Origin: Crocinitomicaceae bacterium | GTDB taxonomy: Bacteria; Bacteroidota; Bacteroidia; Flavobacteriales_D; Crocinitomicaceae | DNA length: 64,000 bases | NCBI GenBank assembly: GCA_016708105.1 | Contig: JADJGJ010000002.1 | Span: 62,001 to 126,000 of the forward strand | Direction of reading: 5' to 3' | Shown: positions 9,611 to 19,225 of the stretch, one piece after another | Layout: the number at the start of each line of letters is the position of its first letter | How positions within the stretch are numbered: the first letter of the stretch is position 1 | Translations under genes and position numbers: made by a program | The notes under the pieces: model-generated | Databases searched by the model: none | Seen by the model: only the letters and a program-made list of their open reading frames with translations | What the model was told of the DNA's origin: nothing

Positions 9611-12600
9611 ATGAGTAAACCGTTTAACTCCTTGTTTTTGCTCCTATTCATGGTGAGTATTTCTCTGACAGCACAAACAGAGTTAGATTATAATTTTCAT
9701 CACTTTGATCCAACCAATGGTTTTCCGGCAGATGTAGTTTACAACATGGAGTTTGATGCAGATGGTGCCATGTGGGCGCTAACTGAAAAGGGACTCATGC
9801 GATACAATGGTCACTCAGGTAGAATTTACCCGTTCACTGATGATTCAACCGGACTTTTAGATTTCAAACCTCACACCTTATATTTTGATCAGAACGGAAT
9901 ATTGTGGATAGGTTATCAGCGCGAGGCTATTTCAAGCTTTGATCCACAGACAGAAAAATTTGTACACTTCAAACATAATCCTGCTGATATTACCACCTTC
10001 CCCGGTGCAATGGCAAGTTCATTTTTTGAAGATAACCGTGGAAATTTCTGGATTGGTACCTGGGGTGGTGGAATGTGTAGATTGGATATGACCACCATGA
10101 AATTCAAGCGCATTGTGCCTGATGAAGATGATTCAACTGCCTTACAAACCACCGCTGTAACTCATATTGCACAAAAAGATAGAGATGAACTCATTATATC
10201 AAGTTGGGAGGGTGATGGATTCAACAATTTTTTATCGTTCTATAATCTAACTACTGAAAAGTTTACAAAATTTTCTATAGATGAATATCAAGCTGAAAAT
10301 GAAATTGAATCTATTAAACTGAAACAGGCTTTCCGAATTGTTCATTTTGTAGAATCAGATGAAAAAGGAAATTGGTGGGTTGGAACTTACACCGGTTTGT
10401 TTTATGTTAATCATCAAGACAAAACTATTTTGCGCATTACAGGGTTGAACAAAGATTTATTAACCAGCTCAGGACACATTACTTTTGACAACGTGCGCTA
10501 CATGATTCATGAATCAGATGAAATCATTTGGTTTGCTACTGAGGTTGACGGCATCATGGTGTATGACAAGTCTAATAATCATGTTGGGTATATACGCAGA
10601 GATGTAAATGATCCCTCAAGTTTGTCAGGTAATGTAATTCGTGATATTGAAAAAGATCAATACGGCAATATGTGGGTAGCAACACGAGGTGGTGGCATTG
10701 ACGTATATTGTCCGGTTGAAGAACAAGTGAAGATAATTTCAAATTCGCAATTACAAGCTGAGCGCATGCATGTAGCGCAAGGAATGTTTGCCATCAATTA
10801 CATGTTGGTTACGCAAGACAATAAAAACATTTTAATTGCACATGGCAACGGCATGTCAGTATATAACATGGAGTCAGGTGAAACCTATCGTGTTGAAATT
10901 CGTGAACCGTTTATGAAGGCCATGAAACAAAATCCGGCGCTTGAAGAATTCAATTTCAATAATCCAAATTTTGTTGGGGTAATTCATGAGATGAATAATG
11001 CGTACGTTATTGGTACTTATTGTGGTTTGGTAGCTTATTATCCTTCAACCGGAAAACTTGATTTTTCAACTTTGTCACGTTTTGTGGGTTGGACACCCGA
11101 GGCATATAACGGACACAATGAAATTCTTGCCCTGGTTAGAAATTCTGAACAAGCAAAAATGGCTGATAATACTACAGCTGCACACATTTCTATTTTGAAC
11201 ACAAAATCATGGCAACATAAACCCATCTTCAATTTATCACATAAAATTGCAACTGGTGAAGAAGCCGGATACGGAACTTTTGAATCTATTGATTCGTTAA
11301 ACTTTTTTCTATTGGCCAGTTCAAATTCTTTCATGATTTATGATCACGGAAAACAAAAAATTGAAACCTATAGTTGTCTTGATCCCTACAAGAATTTTCC
11401 TGATTCAGCCATTTATCTTTTGCATATTGACCATTATGGTGTTGTTTGGTTGAGAGGTGCAAACGGGCTCTATGCATTTGATTATAGTTCAGGTGAAATT
11501 ACCAATATCATTCAAGATTTATCATTAAAAAAAGATGATCAAATAAAATGTCTTACCAGAGATCAAAAAGGTATTTTATGGATTGCCTTAGCCAATGATT
11601 TGGTGAGATACAATCCAAGCACCAAAGAATCTTTCCGGTTCAATAAACGACACGGCTTTGATGCAGGAGGGTTTACTGATCGTTTCATTCGTCGTCATCA
11701 ACGTGAGGAAGTTATTATTCCGGCAAATTATGGTTTGCTCATGTTTAATCCTAAGCGCGTACAATATCATAGTGAGCCGCCAAATATTTATATCTCGTCT
11801 ATAGCTATTGGAAAAGATACCATGACAACAGCTGGCACGCGTGAATTTATTTCAAGTAAACAAGATTTGAAATGGACACAAAATTTTATCACCATTGAAT
11901 TTGCATCTGATCTCTTGTATGCCCCTGGTGGAAAATCTTATCAATACCGTTTAGTTGGTTTGGATTCATTGTGGATAACAACCAATCAGCAAAACAGTGT
12001 TACCTATACCAATCTTGCGCCCGGCGATTACAATTTTCAGGTACGCTGTATTGATGGGTATGGAAATGCAAGTGCAACTATTGCTGTTCCGTTCTTTATT
12101 GATACTGCATTTTGGTGGAAGTGGTGGTTTATTTTGGTAGAAATTATTTTTGCCATGGCTCTGGTTTATGCCTTTGTTTATTATCGTGAACGGCGTCTCA
12201 AATATGATAAAATGAAACTTGAGTTGGCCGTTGATTTCAGAACCAGAGAAGTAAAAGAAAAAGTGGTTGAAATTGAAGCGCAAAAAGCAATCATTGAAGA
12301 AAAAAATAAAGAAGTTACCGCAAGTATTACGTACGCAAAAAACATTCAAACATCCTTGCTGGCGCATGATGAATTTTTAGATGATCACCTACCTGAATAC
12401 ACTATATTTTTTAAACCAAAAGATATTGTTAGCGGTGATTTTTATTGGGCAACAAAAACCGATTCAGGTTTCTACATGGCAGTGTGTGACAGCACCGGTC
12501 ACGGTGTGCCGGGGGCCTTTATGAGCTTGTTGAATATTCGTTACCTGAATGAAGCGCTGGTTGAAAAACAAATTGCATCTCCTAATCTTGCGCTTGACTA

Positions 12601-13048
12601 TGTAAGAAATAAACTGATAGATAACTTAGCAGTTGATGGAAATAAAGACGGAATGGATGGAACGCTGATTCGGTTTGACACGGAAGAGAAAAGAATTATC
12701 TACGCCTCAGCTCAAAATCATCCACTACTCATTCGTGATGGAAAGTCTCAATATTTACCTGCTGATAAAATGCCCGTGGGCGGTGGTTATTTTACTGAAT
12801 CTTTTCAGCCGCGCATGATTGAATTAGTTGAAGGTGATGTGCTCTATTTCTTTACAGATGGATATCCTGATCAGTTTGGTGGCCCGAAAGGTGGTAAACT
12901 CAAACATGCTAATTTGATTAAATTTTTTGAATCAATTCATCATCTTCCAATGCATGTCCAAGAAGAGAAAATGGAAGAACACTTTATGAGTTGGAAGGGT
13001 GATCTTGAGCAATTAGATGATGTGTTGGTGTTTGCATTTCGCGTTTGA
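9611..13048 (+). CDS. Two-component-regulator propeller fused to SpoIIE phosphatase
   Basis: This is a 1145-residue membrane sensor. A signal peptide is at about 1-21. Residues 30-760 carry repeated 'GNxWIGTxGGGL' propeller blades (NFWIGTWGGGMCRLD, NMWVATRGGGIDVY), followed by a Y_Y_Y-type domain at about 770-840 (YRLVGLDSLW, LAPGDYNFQVRC). One TM helix lies at about 842-865, then a coiled coil, then SpoIIE/PP2C from about 910 (KPKDIVSGDFYWAT, CDSTGHGVPGAFMSL, FFTDGYPDQFGG, LDDVLVFAFRV). The N-terminal architecture is that of Bacteroides hybrid two-component sensors, where the output is a histidine kinase. Here the output is a phosphatase. It follows another SpoIIE gene by 169 bases in the same direction. 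Confidence 0.92.
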   Translation: MSKPFNSLFLLLFMVSISLTAQTELDYNFHHFDPTNGFPADVVYNMEFDADGAMWALTEKGLMRYNGHSGRIYPFTDDSTGLLDFKPHTLYFDQNGILWIGYQREAISSFDPQTEKFVHFKHNPADITTFPGAMASSFFEDNRGNFWIGTWGGGMCRLDMTTMKFKRIVPDEDDSTALQTTAVTHIAQKDRDELIISSWEGDGFNNFLSFYNLTTEKFTKFSIDEYQAENEIESIKLKQAFRIVHFVESDEKGNWWVGTYTGLFYVNHQDKTILRITGLNKDLLTSSGHITFDNVRYMIHESDEIIWFATEVDGIMVYDKSNNHVGYIRRDVNDPSSLSGNVIRDIEKDQYGNMWVATRGGGIDVYCPVEEQVKIISNSQLQAERMHVAQGMFAINYMLVTQDNKNILIAHGNGMSVYNMESGETYRVEIREPFMKAMKQNPALEEFNFNNPNFVGVIHEMNNAYVIGTYCGLVAYYPSTGKLDFSTLSRFVGWTPEAYNGHNEILALVRNSEQAKMADNTTAAHISILNTKSWQHKPIFNLSHKIATGEEAGYGTFESIDSLNFFLLASSNSFMIYDHGKQKIETYSCLDPYKNFPDSAIYLLHIDHYGVVWLRGANGLYAFDYSSGEITNIIQDLSLKKDDQIKCLTRDQKGILWIALANDLVRYNPSTKESFRFNKRHGFDAGGFTDRFIRRHQREEVIIPANYGLLMFNPKRVQYHSEPPNIYISSIAIGKDTMTTAGTREFISSKQDLKWTQNFITIEFASDLLYAPGGKSYQYRLVGLDSLWITTNQQNSVTYTNLAPGDYNFQVRCIDGYGNASATIAVPFFIDTAFWWKWWFILVEIIFAMALVYAFVYYRERRLKYDKMKLELAVDFRTREVKEKVVEIEAQKAIIEEKNKEVTASITYAKNIQTSLLAHDEFLDDHLPEYTIFFKPKDIVSGDFYWATKTDSGFYMAVCDSTGHGVPGAFMSLLNIRYLNEALVEKQIASPNLALDYVRNKLIDNLAVDGNKDGMDGTLIRFDTEEKRIIYASAQNHPLLIRDGKSQYLPADKMPVGGGYFTESFQPRMIELVEGDVLYFFTDGYPDQFGGPKGGKLKHANLIKFFESIHHLPMHVQEEKMEEHFMSWKGDLEQLDDVLVFAFRV

Positions 13049-13152
13049 TACTGCGTTAGACAGCGCACCAATTTCAATACATTTTCATTCACTGGCAGTC
13101 AAATTTTAATTATGTGAGATTATCTTGCAATAACACATTGGTAATATTTAAT

Positions 13153-13160
13153 TAACTTTG
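13153..13160 (+). promoter_or_regulatory. Bacteroidota -7 element before cotH-like gene
   Basis: TAACTTTG matches the TAnnTTTG consensus exactly and ends 9 bases before the ATG at 13170. It argues against a start at 13158, which would lie inside the element. No -33 TTG sits at the usual 19-base spacing. Confidence 0.5.
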
Positions 13161-13169
13161 GTTATCTGC

Positions 13170-15374
13170 ATGAAATTCAAAATACACATACTGGCATTTG
13201 TTGTTCTGAGTATTTTACTTCGCTATAATTCTTTTGCGCAAGTTGATCATTATGAAACTATCGTGTATGAAGATGACAATTGGAAATACCTGACACCATC
13301 TTCAGCAGTTTGGCCAACATGGATTTTATCATGGTATGATGACTCAGGCTGGTCAACAGGTCCCGGCGGATTTGGAATGTCTGACGGTGATGATAATACC
13401 ACCTTACCCGGCGGAACCATTTCAGTGTATCAACGCATCAATTTTAATATTACTGATGTAAGTGCCATTGAAAAATTGGTTTTCACCATAGATTATGACG
13501 ATGGTTTTGTTGCCTACATCAACGGTGTTGAAATTGCCCGTTCAGAAATGGATTATGTCGGCATGCCTGATTATAATGATGTAGCCACCGGTTTACATGA
13601 AGCGCAATTATATCAAGGCGCTTACCCGTATCAAATTACCCTTGATCAAGATTTTGTGAATTCAACTCTTCAAAATGGATCCAATATTCTCTGCGTTCAA
13701 ACACACAATCAATCTGCCGGGTCAAGTGATCTTTCATCTCGTGTTTTTTTATCAGCCGGTATCAATAATACCAATACTGATTACGGAACAGTGCCAACAT
13801 GGTTTGTGCCGCCGGTTGAACTCACCAGCTCTAATTTACCCATCATTGTGATTGATACTTACGGCTCTTCAATTCCTGATGAACCTAAAATAAATGCTAC
13901 CATGGGTATTATTTATAACGGACCGGGGCAAGACAATGTAATATCTGATCCATTCAATGAATTTTACGGTGAAATAGGAATTGAAACACGAGGCTCATCT
14001 TCAGGCGGATTTCCTATGAAATCATACAGCATTGAATCACACGGGCCGTCACCTGAAATTAATTATAACGTATCAATTTTTGATTGGCCTGCTGATAATG
14101 ATTGGATCTTATACGCACCATACAATGATAAATCACTGATCAGAAATGTGCTCACTTATAAATTGGGAAATGAAATGGGCAACTGGTCGCCACGCACACA
14201 ATTATGTGAAGTAATTCTCAACGGAGAATATCAGGGAGTGTATGTTTTTATGGAACGCATCAAACAAAATCCCGGACGAGTTGATATTGACGAATTGAAT
14301 TATCAAGACACGGTTGGAAATGAGATCACCGGTGGTTACATTATTAAAGTTGACAAAACTACCGGCGGTGGTGTGATTGCATGGACATCTCCGTACACCT
14401 GCGCGGCACCCGGTTGGGGACCAATTGAATTTCAGTTGCATGATCCTGAATTAGACAGTCTCCACCCATTGCAATTACAATATATTGAAGATTATGTAAC
14501 TGATTGGGAAGATGCTTTAGCAGGACCAAATTTTACTGATCCTGTTTTGGGTTATGCGCCTTATATAGATGAACTTTCATTTGTAGATTTTTTTATTGTC
14601 AATGAAATTTCTAAAAATGTAGATGGATATCGCATCAGTACTTTTTTATATAAAGAAAGATTAAGTGATGGAGGAGAAATAGTTGCCGGACCCTTGTGGG
14701 ATTTTAATCTCGCTTGGGGCAATGCAGACTATTGTGATGGTGGTTTGACAACCGGATGGGAGCATGATTTTAATTCAGTATGCGGCGGTGGCGGCGGTTT
14801 GCAAAATCCGTTCTGGTGGACTCGTTTGCTTGAAGATCCTGACTATGTTCATCTCACCAATTGTCGTTGGCAAGAACTTAGACAAGATGTTTTGCATACC
14901 GATAGTTTACTGCTTTGGATTGACAGCATGGCTTTGTATTTAGATGAAGCTCAGCAACGCAATTATACCAAGTGGCCTATACTTGGTATTTACCTCTGGC
15001 CAAATAATTTTGTTGGCGCAACCTACGCTGAAGAAATTCAATATCTCAAAGATTGGACAACACAACGCCTTGCCTGGTTAGATGCAAATATGTATGGATC
15101 ATGTGATGATTTGGGAACAGAAAATATGGTAGAAGAAAATACTTTTACTATGTATCCTAATCCGGCATCTGCTTATCTTGAAATTCATTTTCTGACAGAT
15201 AAAACACCAACACATATTAGCATCACCAATGCAGCGGGAATTTTATGCCTGCAAGCATCTGAACAAAATCAGACAACAATACTGGATATTTCACCACTTG
15301 AAAACGGAGTTTATTTTATACAAATGCAATTTGAAGATGGCAGCATGGAAACTGCACACTTTGTAAAATCATGA
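13170..15374 (+). CDS. Secreted CotH kinase-family protein with T9SS sorting domain
   Basis: This is a 734-residue exported protein starting MKFKIHILAF with a signal peptide to about residue 24. Residues of about 30-180 form a jelly-roll-like module (FTIDYDDGFVAYINGVEIAR). A CotH domain follows at about 210-620: RGSSSGGFPMKSYSIE, DWILYAPYNDKSLIRN, VFMERIKQNPGRVDI and AGPLWDFNLAWGNADY match its conserved blocks. CotH proteins are atypical protein kinases best known from spore coats. In Bacteroidota they are often secreted and their substrates are unknown. The last 75 residues (MYPNPASAYLEIHF to the end) are a T9SS type A sorting domain. The following lipoprotein gene starts 28 bases on and is probably co-transcribed. 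Confidence 0.88.
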   Translation: MKFKIHILAFVVLSILLRYNSFAQVDHYETIVYEDDNWKYLTPSSAVWPTWILSWYDDSGWSTGPGGFGMSDGDDNTTLPGGTISVYQRINFNITDVSAIEKLVFTIDYDDGFVAYINGVEIARSEMDYVGMPDYNDVATGLHEAQLYQGAYPYQITLDQDFVNSTLQNGSNILCVQTHNQSAGSSDLSSRVFLSAGINNTNTDYGTVPTWFVPPVELTSSNLPIIVIDTYGSSIPDEPKINATMGIIYNGPGQDNVISDPFNEFYGEIGIETRGSSSGGFPMKSYSIESHGPSPEINYNVSIFDWPADNDWILYAPYNDKSLIRNVLTYKLGNEMGNWSPRTQLCEVILNGEYQGVYVFMERIKQNPGRVDIDELNYQDTVGNEITGGYIIKVDKTTGGGVIAWTSPYTCAAPGWGPIEFQLHDPELDSLHPLQLQYIEDYVTDWEDALAGPNFTDPVLGYAPYIDELSFVDFFIVNEISKNVDGYRISTFLYKERLSDGGEIVAGPLWDFNLAWGNADYCDGGLTTGWEHDFNSVCGGGGGLQNPFWWTRLLEDPDYVHLTNCRWQELRQDVLHTDSLLLWIDSMALYLDEAQQRNYTKWPILGIYLWPNNFVGATYAEEIQYLKDWTTQRLAWLDANMYGSCDDLGTENMVEENTFTMYPNPASAYLEIHFLTDKTPTHISITNAAGILCLQASEQNQTTILDISPLENGVYFIQMQFEDGSMETAHFVKS

Positions 15375-15402
15375 TTCAAGTTATTCAACTAATTTAAATA
15401 CC

Positions 15403-16167
15403 ATGCAAAAAAAATTATCATTCATCGCGTTTTCATCACTTAGTTTGATCAGCCTTGTAGCATGCAATAAAACTGAAGGACCCGGCGGCACGTCAAGTAT
15501 TACGGGCATCATTCACGGTATTGAATTTGAACCGGCAAAAACTGAAATCACAGAGGTAATTGTTAGTCAGGGAAGTGAATTAGAGCATGGTGATTATTGG
15601 TTAATCAACAACTCAACCGGCGGAACATTTTATTACGTGTGGTATAATAATCCAGGTTGGATTTCTGATGGTGACCCACATTTAGAAGGCAGAACTGGAA
15701 TTGAAGTTTCATTCAACTACAGTGATTCAAATCTTGATATTGCAACAAATACTTCAACTGCCATTACCACAATTGCAGGTGCAAATTTTGATGTAACAGT
15801 TCAACAAGACGTGCTGGTACTTACTAATAAAATTGCGGGCGCTGTGCCTGATGCAAATAACATGACCACCAATTTTGAAATCAATATTGCTGATCAGGGT
15901 GAAGACGAATTTTTTGGAGATGCCATGCCTTTAGCTGATGCACGTGTTTATTTGGTGTATGGCAATGAAACTACCTACGGTGATGAGGTGCGCACCGGAG
16001 GAGACGGAGACTTTAGATTCAACAACCTGGTGAAAGGTAACTATTCCTTGTATGTAGTTTCACAAGACACGGTAAATTCCAATGCTACCGTAAAAAATTC
16101 AGTTACCCTTGAAATTAAGCAAAACAAATCAGTGGTTGATGTCGGGGTATTGGAGATGGTTTATTGA
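15403..16167 (+). CDS. Hypothetical lipoprotein with carboxypeptidase-regulatory-like domain
   Basis: This 254-residue protein has a lipobox, LVAC, with the Cys near residue 21. The middle part is a beta-rich module with no known signature. The C-terminal 90 residues (ADARVYLVYG, GDFRFNNLVKGNYSLYVVSQ) look like a carboxypeptidase-regulatory or SdrD-B-like beta sandwich, used in outer-surface proteins as a spacer or binding module. It follows the CotH-family gene closely and may be its partner at the cell surface; this is inferred from position only. Confidence 0.8.
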   Translation: MQKKLSFIAFSSLSLISLVACNKTEGPGGTSSITGIIHGIEFEPAKTEITEVIVSQGSELEHGDYWLINNSTGGTFYYVWYNNPGWISDGDPHLEGRTGIEVSFNYSDSNLDIATNTSTAITTIAGANFDVTVQQDVLVLTNKIAGAVPDANNMTTNFEINIADQGEDEFFGDAMPLADARVYLVYGNETTYGDEVRTGGDGDFRFNNLVKGNYSLYVVSQDTVNSNATVKNSVTLEIKQNKSVVDVGVLEMVY

Positions 16168-16321
16168 ATGTAGTGCTTGAGAAATATTTAGAGAATATGC
16201 AGGTTAAATTACCTGAAAATATTTTGTCAAATAGCGAAAACATTTGGCGTTAATTCGCAAGGTGCAAAATATAATCCAAGAGAATAATCTATTATCTTAG
16301 TAAAACATCTCATATACTTGC

Positions 16322-17053
16322 ATGCTGCGAATTATATTTTTATTATGCGTGTTGTCTTCTGCGTTTATTCCGCTTTGTCAATCTACTAAGAAAGGAGAAA
16401 CAAGCAGCAATTACTGCAAAAGCATCAATATACTGTTCCAAGAAGAAACGCCAAAGTGCGTGCTGAAATTCAAAGAAAATTACAACAAGGAGCAAATTAA
16501 AAAAACGTTGATTACTGAATTTGGTCAAGATTTTCTTGATACTGTTCCTGCAGTTAATGTCAACATACCTTTGCTATTTGATCAATATGAAGTAAATATC
16601 AGCGTAAAGTTTTTACACGGATTGAATAAAACCACAGGTAGTGAAATTTATTGTGGTTTGAGACCTGATTATCTCCATATTCTGATTAATAGTAAAGATG
16701 AGTTTTTAGTTGATGGAAATTTTTCAATAATTGATTCTTTAGCATCGGATGTATTTAAGTATTACAATGATTTTAGTTTGTTGGAGAGATATGCATTTGA
16801 TGATGCAAGAATTATTATCAAATGGCAAGATTTAACCTCACCGGCTTGTCTTGAAAAAACACTTTATCAATTATGCCAAGGCTACATTTATTTTGTTCAA
16901 GACTGGAAACAAATTGAATTGTGTAGATTAACCAAGAAAGAAATAGTCCATTTCAGAGATGAATTTCCCTTCAACGTGGTGTTTATAATGAATGAGGTTT
17001 ACCCTGATGAAGAAATTGAAATAATAGATCCGGTTGAAGTGAATGGTAAATAG
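16322..17053 (+). CDS. Hypothetical exported protein
   Basis: I do not recognise this 243-residue protein. The first 20 residues (MLRIIFLLCVLSSAFIPLCQ) are a signal peptide; the Cys near the end of that stretch is not in a good lipobox. The mature part contains several Cys residues and no catalytic motif I can name. It is followed by a clear bidirectional terminator shared with the convergent trigger factor gene. Confidence 0.7.
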   Translation: MLRIIFLLCVLSSAFIPLCQSTKKGETSSNYCKSINILFQEETPKCVLKFKENYNKEQIKKTLITEFGQDFLDTVPAVNVNIPLLFDQYEVNISVKFLHGLNKTTGSEIYCGLRPDYLHILINSKDEFLVDGNFSIIDSLASDVFKYYNDFSLLERYAFDDARIIIKWQDLTSPACLEKTLYQLCQGYIYFVQDWKQIELCRLTKKEIVHFRDEFPFNVVFIMNEVYPDEEIEIIDPVEVNGK

Positions 17054-17090
17054 GATTGAGCTTTTGAAGGTATATTTGTATAGATAGAGA

Positions 17091-17120
17091 AAAAAAAGCC
17101 ATCATCATGATGGCTTTTTT
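17091..17120. terminator. Bidirectional intrinsic terminator
   Basis: A perfect 7-bp stem, GCCATCA paired with TGATGGC around a TCA loop (17098-17114), is flanked by an A-run on the left and a T-run on the right. It can therefore stop transcription from both convergent genes (the exported protein and trigger factor). Confidence 0.9.
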
Positions 17121-17139
17121 CAATTTTCAATGAAATATT

Positions 17140-18492
17140 CTATTTGTTAGTGCCGTAAGCTTCTTCAATGAATTTTTCATAAGACAAAACTTTCTCATTC
17201 AATTTTACCATACTTTTTAGTTGCGTAAAAATTTTAGCATTGTACAAATTATCATAAATGCGGTTAGCTTCTTGTTTATCCATGAGCGCATTTCTGGCGT
17301 ATTTTTCCAGTTCAGCATCTGCAGGCGCAGGTATACCGTATTGTGCGTATTGATTAATCATTAAACCTTTCACGTGATCAATTGCCTCTTGTGGCTCAAC
17401 TTTGATATCGTTTTCTTGAATGAGTTTGCCTTGAATCAACTGCCATTTCATGCTGTTGCGATATGATTCAAATTCGGTTTCAAGTTGATCAGGAGATATT
17501 TTTTCCTGCGTTGCCATGATCCATCTTTTCAAAAATGGTTCAGGCAATTCTATACCACTACCTTCAATTAATTTTTTGGTAACGTTATTAGTGAAAACTC
17601 GGTCTGAATCATTAGCAAACATGCGTGCAAGATCTTCTGAAATTTTTGCACGTAATTCATCTTCTGAATTTACATTGCCTTCTCCAAATATTTTATCAAA
17701 CAATTCCTGATTTACTTCTGCCGGAATCATCTGTTTAATTTCAGTAATAGCAAAATTGAAAAGTGATTGTAAATTTTGAGCTTCTTCTTTTGAAATTGCT
17801 AACATAGCAGACATATCTGCAACGCCTTTTGAAACCATTTTTGGATCAACAACAAACTCATCACCCACTTTAGCACCAAGTAAGTTTTTCTTTACAGGTG
17901 AGTCAGAAATAAATTCCATTGAAATGGTTGAAGTATTTGAAATACCACCTTCTTTTGGTTGATCGCCATCAAGCTCAGTAAATTTTCCAAGCACCATATC
18001 ACGTTCACCAACCACATCAGCTGAAACTAATTTACCGTAACGACGCGCCAGATTTTCAATTTCTTTATCCAGCATGTTTTTGTCAATGTCAATTTTAAAA
18101 TAGTCAAAACTTGTATCAGCCAGATTTAGGTTGATATCAGGAGATATTCCAATTTCATAAGCGAATTCAAAATCAGCAGGATTATCAAAATCTCCTTTTA
18201 CTTCTTCATCTTGTTTTGGAAGCGGATTACCCAAAATGTTGATGTTATTTTTGCTAATAAAATCATGCAGTGATTCATTCACCGCTTTATTCAATTCGTC
18301 AGCTAAAACACCTTTACCGTATTTCTTTTTGATTAATGACAAAGGAGTTTTGCCTGGACGAAAACCGGGCATAACTGCCTGCTTGCGATAATCATTCAGC
18401 GCTTTTTCAACTTTATCACTATAATCTTCTTTTGAAATTTTAACCCTGAGAACAGCGTTCAGATTATCAATTTTTTCTTCTACTACGTTCAT
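17140..18492 (-). CDS. tig: Trigger factor, ribosome-bound chaperone
   Basis: This 450-residue protein is the usual length for the family. Residues 1-120 form the ribosome-binding domain, including the GFRPGKTPLSLIKKKYG segment that docks at the exit tunnel. A divergent FKBP-type peptidyl-prolyl isomerase domain is at about 150-250, with helical chaperone arms to the end. It binds nascent chains as they leave the ribosome. The isomerase domain is poorly conserved, as is common in Bacteroidota, so prolyl isomerase activity is uncertain. It is monocistronic between a terminator and tRNA-Leu. Confidence 0.95.
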   Translation of the reverse strand: MNVVEEKIDNLNAVLRVKISKEDYSDKVEKALNDYRKQAVMPGFRPGKTPLSLIKKKYGKGVLADELNKAVNESLHDFISKNNINILGNPLPKQDEEVKGDFDNPADFEFAYEIGISPDINLNLADTSFDYFKIDIDKNMLDKEIENLARRYGKLVSADVVGERDMVLGKFTELDGDQPKEGGISNTSTISMEFISDSPVKKNLLGAKVGDEFVVDPKMVSKGVADMSAMLAISKEEAQNLQSLFNFAITEIKQMIPAEVNQELFDKIFGEGNVNSEDELRAKISEDLARMFANDSDRVFTNNVTKKLIEGSGIELPEPFLKRWIMATQEKISPDQLETEFESYRNSMKWQLIQGKLIQENDIKVEPQEAIDHVKGLMINQYAQYGIPAPADAELEKYARNALMDKQEANRIYDNLYNAKIFTQLKSMVKLNEKVLSYEKFIEEAYGTNK

Positions 18493-18560
18493 AGCAAATG
18501 GTATTACAATTTAATTTTTGCCGCAATGAGCCGGCGTAAAAATTTAATAAAATAAAAAAA

Positions 18561-18624
18561 TCAGTGTGAGCGTGAGAGTGAGTGAAGAGTGCGTTAACAC
18601 TCCCGCTCTTCGCACTCGCACTGA
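18561..18624. repeat. Imperfect inverted repeat between tRNA-Leu and tig
   Basis: The left arm, TCAGTGTGAGCGTGAGAGTG onward, pairs imperfectly with CTCTTCGCACTCGCACTGA around a GTTAAC centre. It lies immediately 3' of the tRNA on the minus strand and 5' of tig. It could be a processing or termination hairpin for the tRNA transcript or a dispersed repeat; a T-run on the minus strand (A-run at 18554-18560) follows it. Confidence 0.6.
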
Positions 18625-18631
18625 TTCAGTG

Positions 18632-18713
18632 TGCGGGTAGAGGGACTCGAACCCCCATGCCGTGAAGCGCCAGATCCTAAGTCTGGTATGTCTACCAATT
18701 TCACCATACCCGC
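18632..18713 (-). tRNA. tRNA-Leu (anticodon UAG)
   Basis: The 82-base minus-strand sequence folds as a class II tRNA. The 7-bp acceptor stem GCGGGTA/TACCCGC has discriminator A, the D-loop contains TTGGTAGA, the anticodon loop is CTTAGGA with anticodon TAG, and the T-arm contains GGTTCGAGTCC. A variable arm of class II length separates anticodon and T stems. CCA is not encoded. Confidence 0.97.
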
Positions 18714-18853
18714 AAGGGCATCCTATCGTTTTAGGGACGGCAAAGATAAGTAGTTTTTTTGGTTGATACCGCTATCCTACCTGAAAAAGTTGATGAAACA
18801 ATCAATCAAGTATGAAATGGTACTTAATAATACTGGCAGAAAGCCCTGTTTTT

Positions 18854-19225
18854 CTAAGAGTTAACACCAAAATTGGACAAGGTTTCAAGTATGGCTCCAA
18901 ACAGAACCGGCTTAATTAAAACCTTACAATTTGAAATTTGTTTGACCTCGTCTTCTGCTTGTTGCATTGCATTACCGGTTGTAATAATTACCGGCATTTC
19001 TCTATGTGATGCGCGAATTTTACGCACTGCTTCAATGCCGTTACTGTTTTTTAACTGGCAATCCAAAATCAATGCAACGGGTTGATGATCTTCTAATAAT
19101 TTATAGAGTGGATCTGCGTCAACAACATGTTTTACCTCAAAGCCTTTTGACTCTAACTGTTTTTTTAATACAGTTGCAATCAACAACTCATCCTCAGCTA
19201 ATATGATCAGAGACTTTTCAGGCAT
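18854..19225 (-). CDS. Single-domain response regulator
   Basis: This is a 123-residue receiver domain with no output domain. The acidic pair is E11/D12, the phosphoacceptor is D55 (LILDCQL), the switch Thr is T83 (IITTGNA) and the conserved Lys is K105 (LIKPV). It starts 8 bases inside the end of the upstream kinase gene, so the two are translationally coupled and almost certainly a cognate pair. With no DNA-binding part it probably works by protein contact or as a phosphate sink in a relay. Confidence 0.93.
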   Translation of the reverse strand: MPEKSLIILAEDELLIATVLKKQLESKGFEVKHVVDADPLYKLLEDHQPVALILDCQLKNSNGIEAVRKIRASHREMPVIITTGNAMQQAEDEVKQISNCKVLIKPVLFGAILETLSNFGVNS

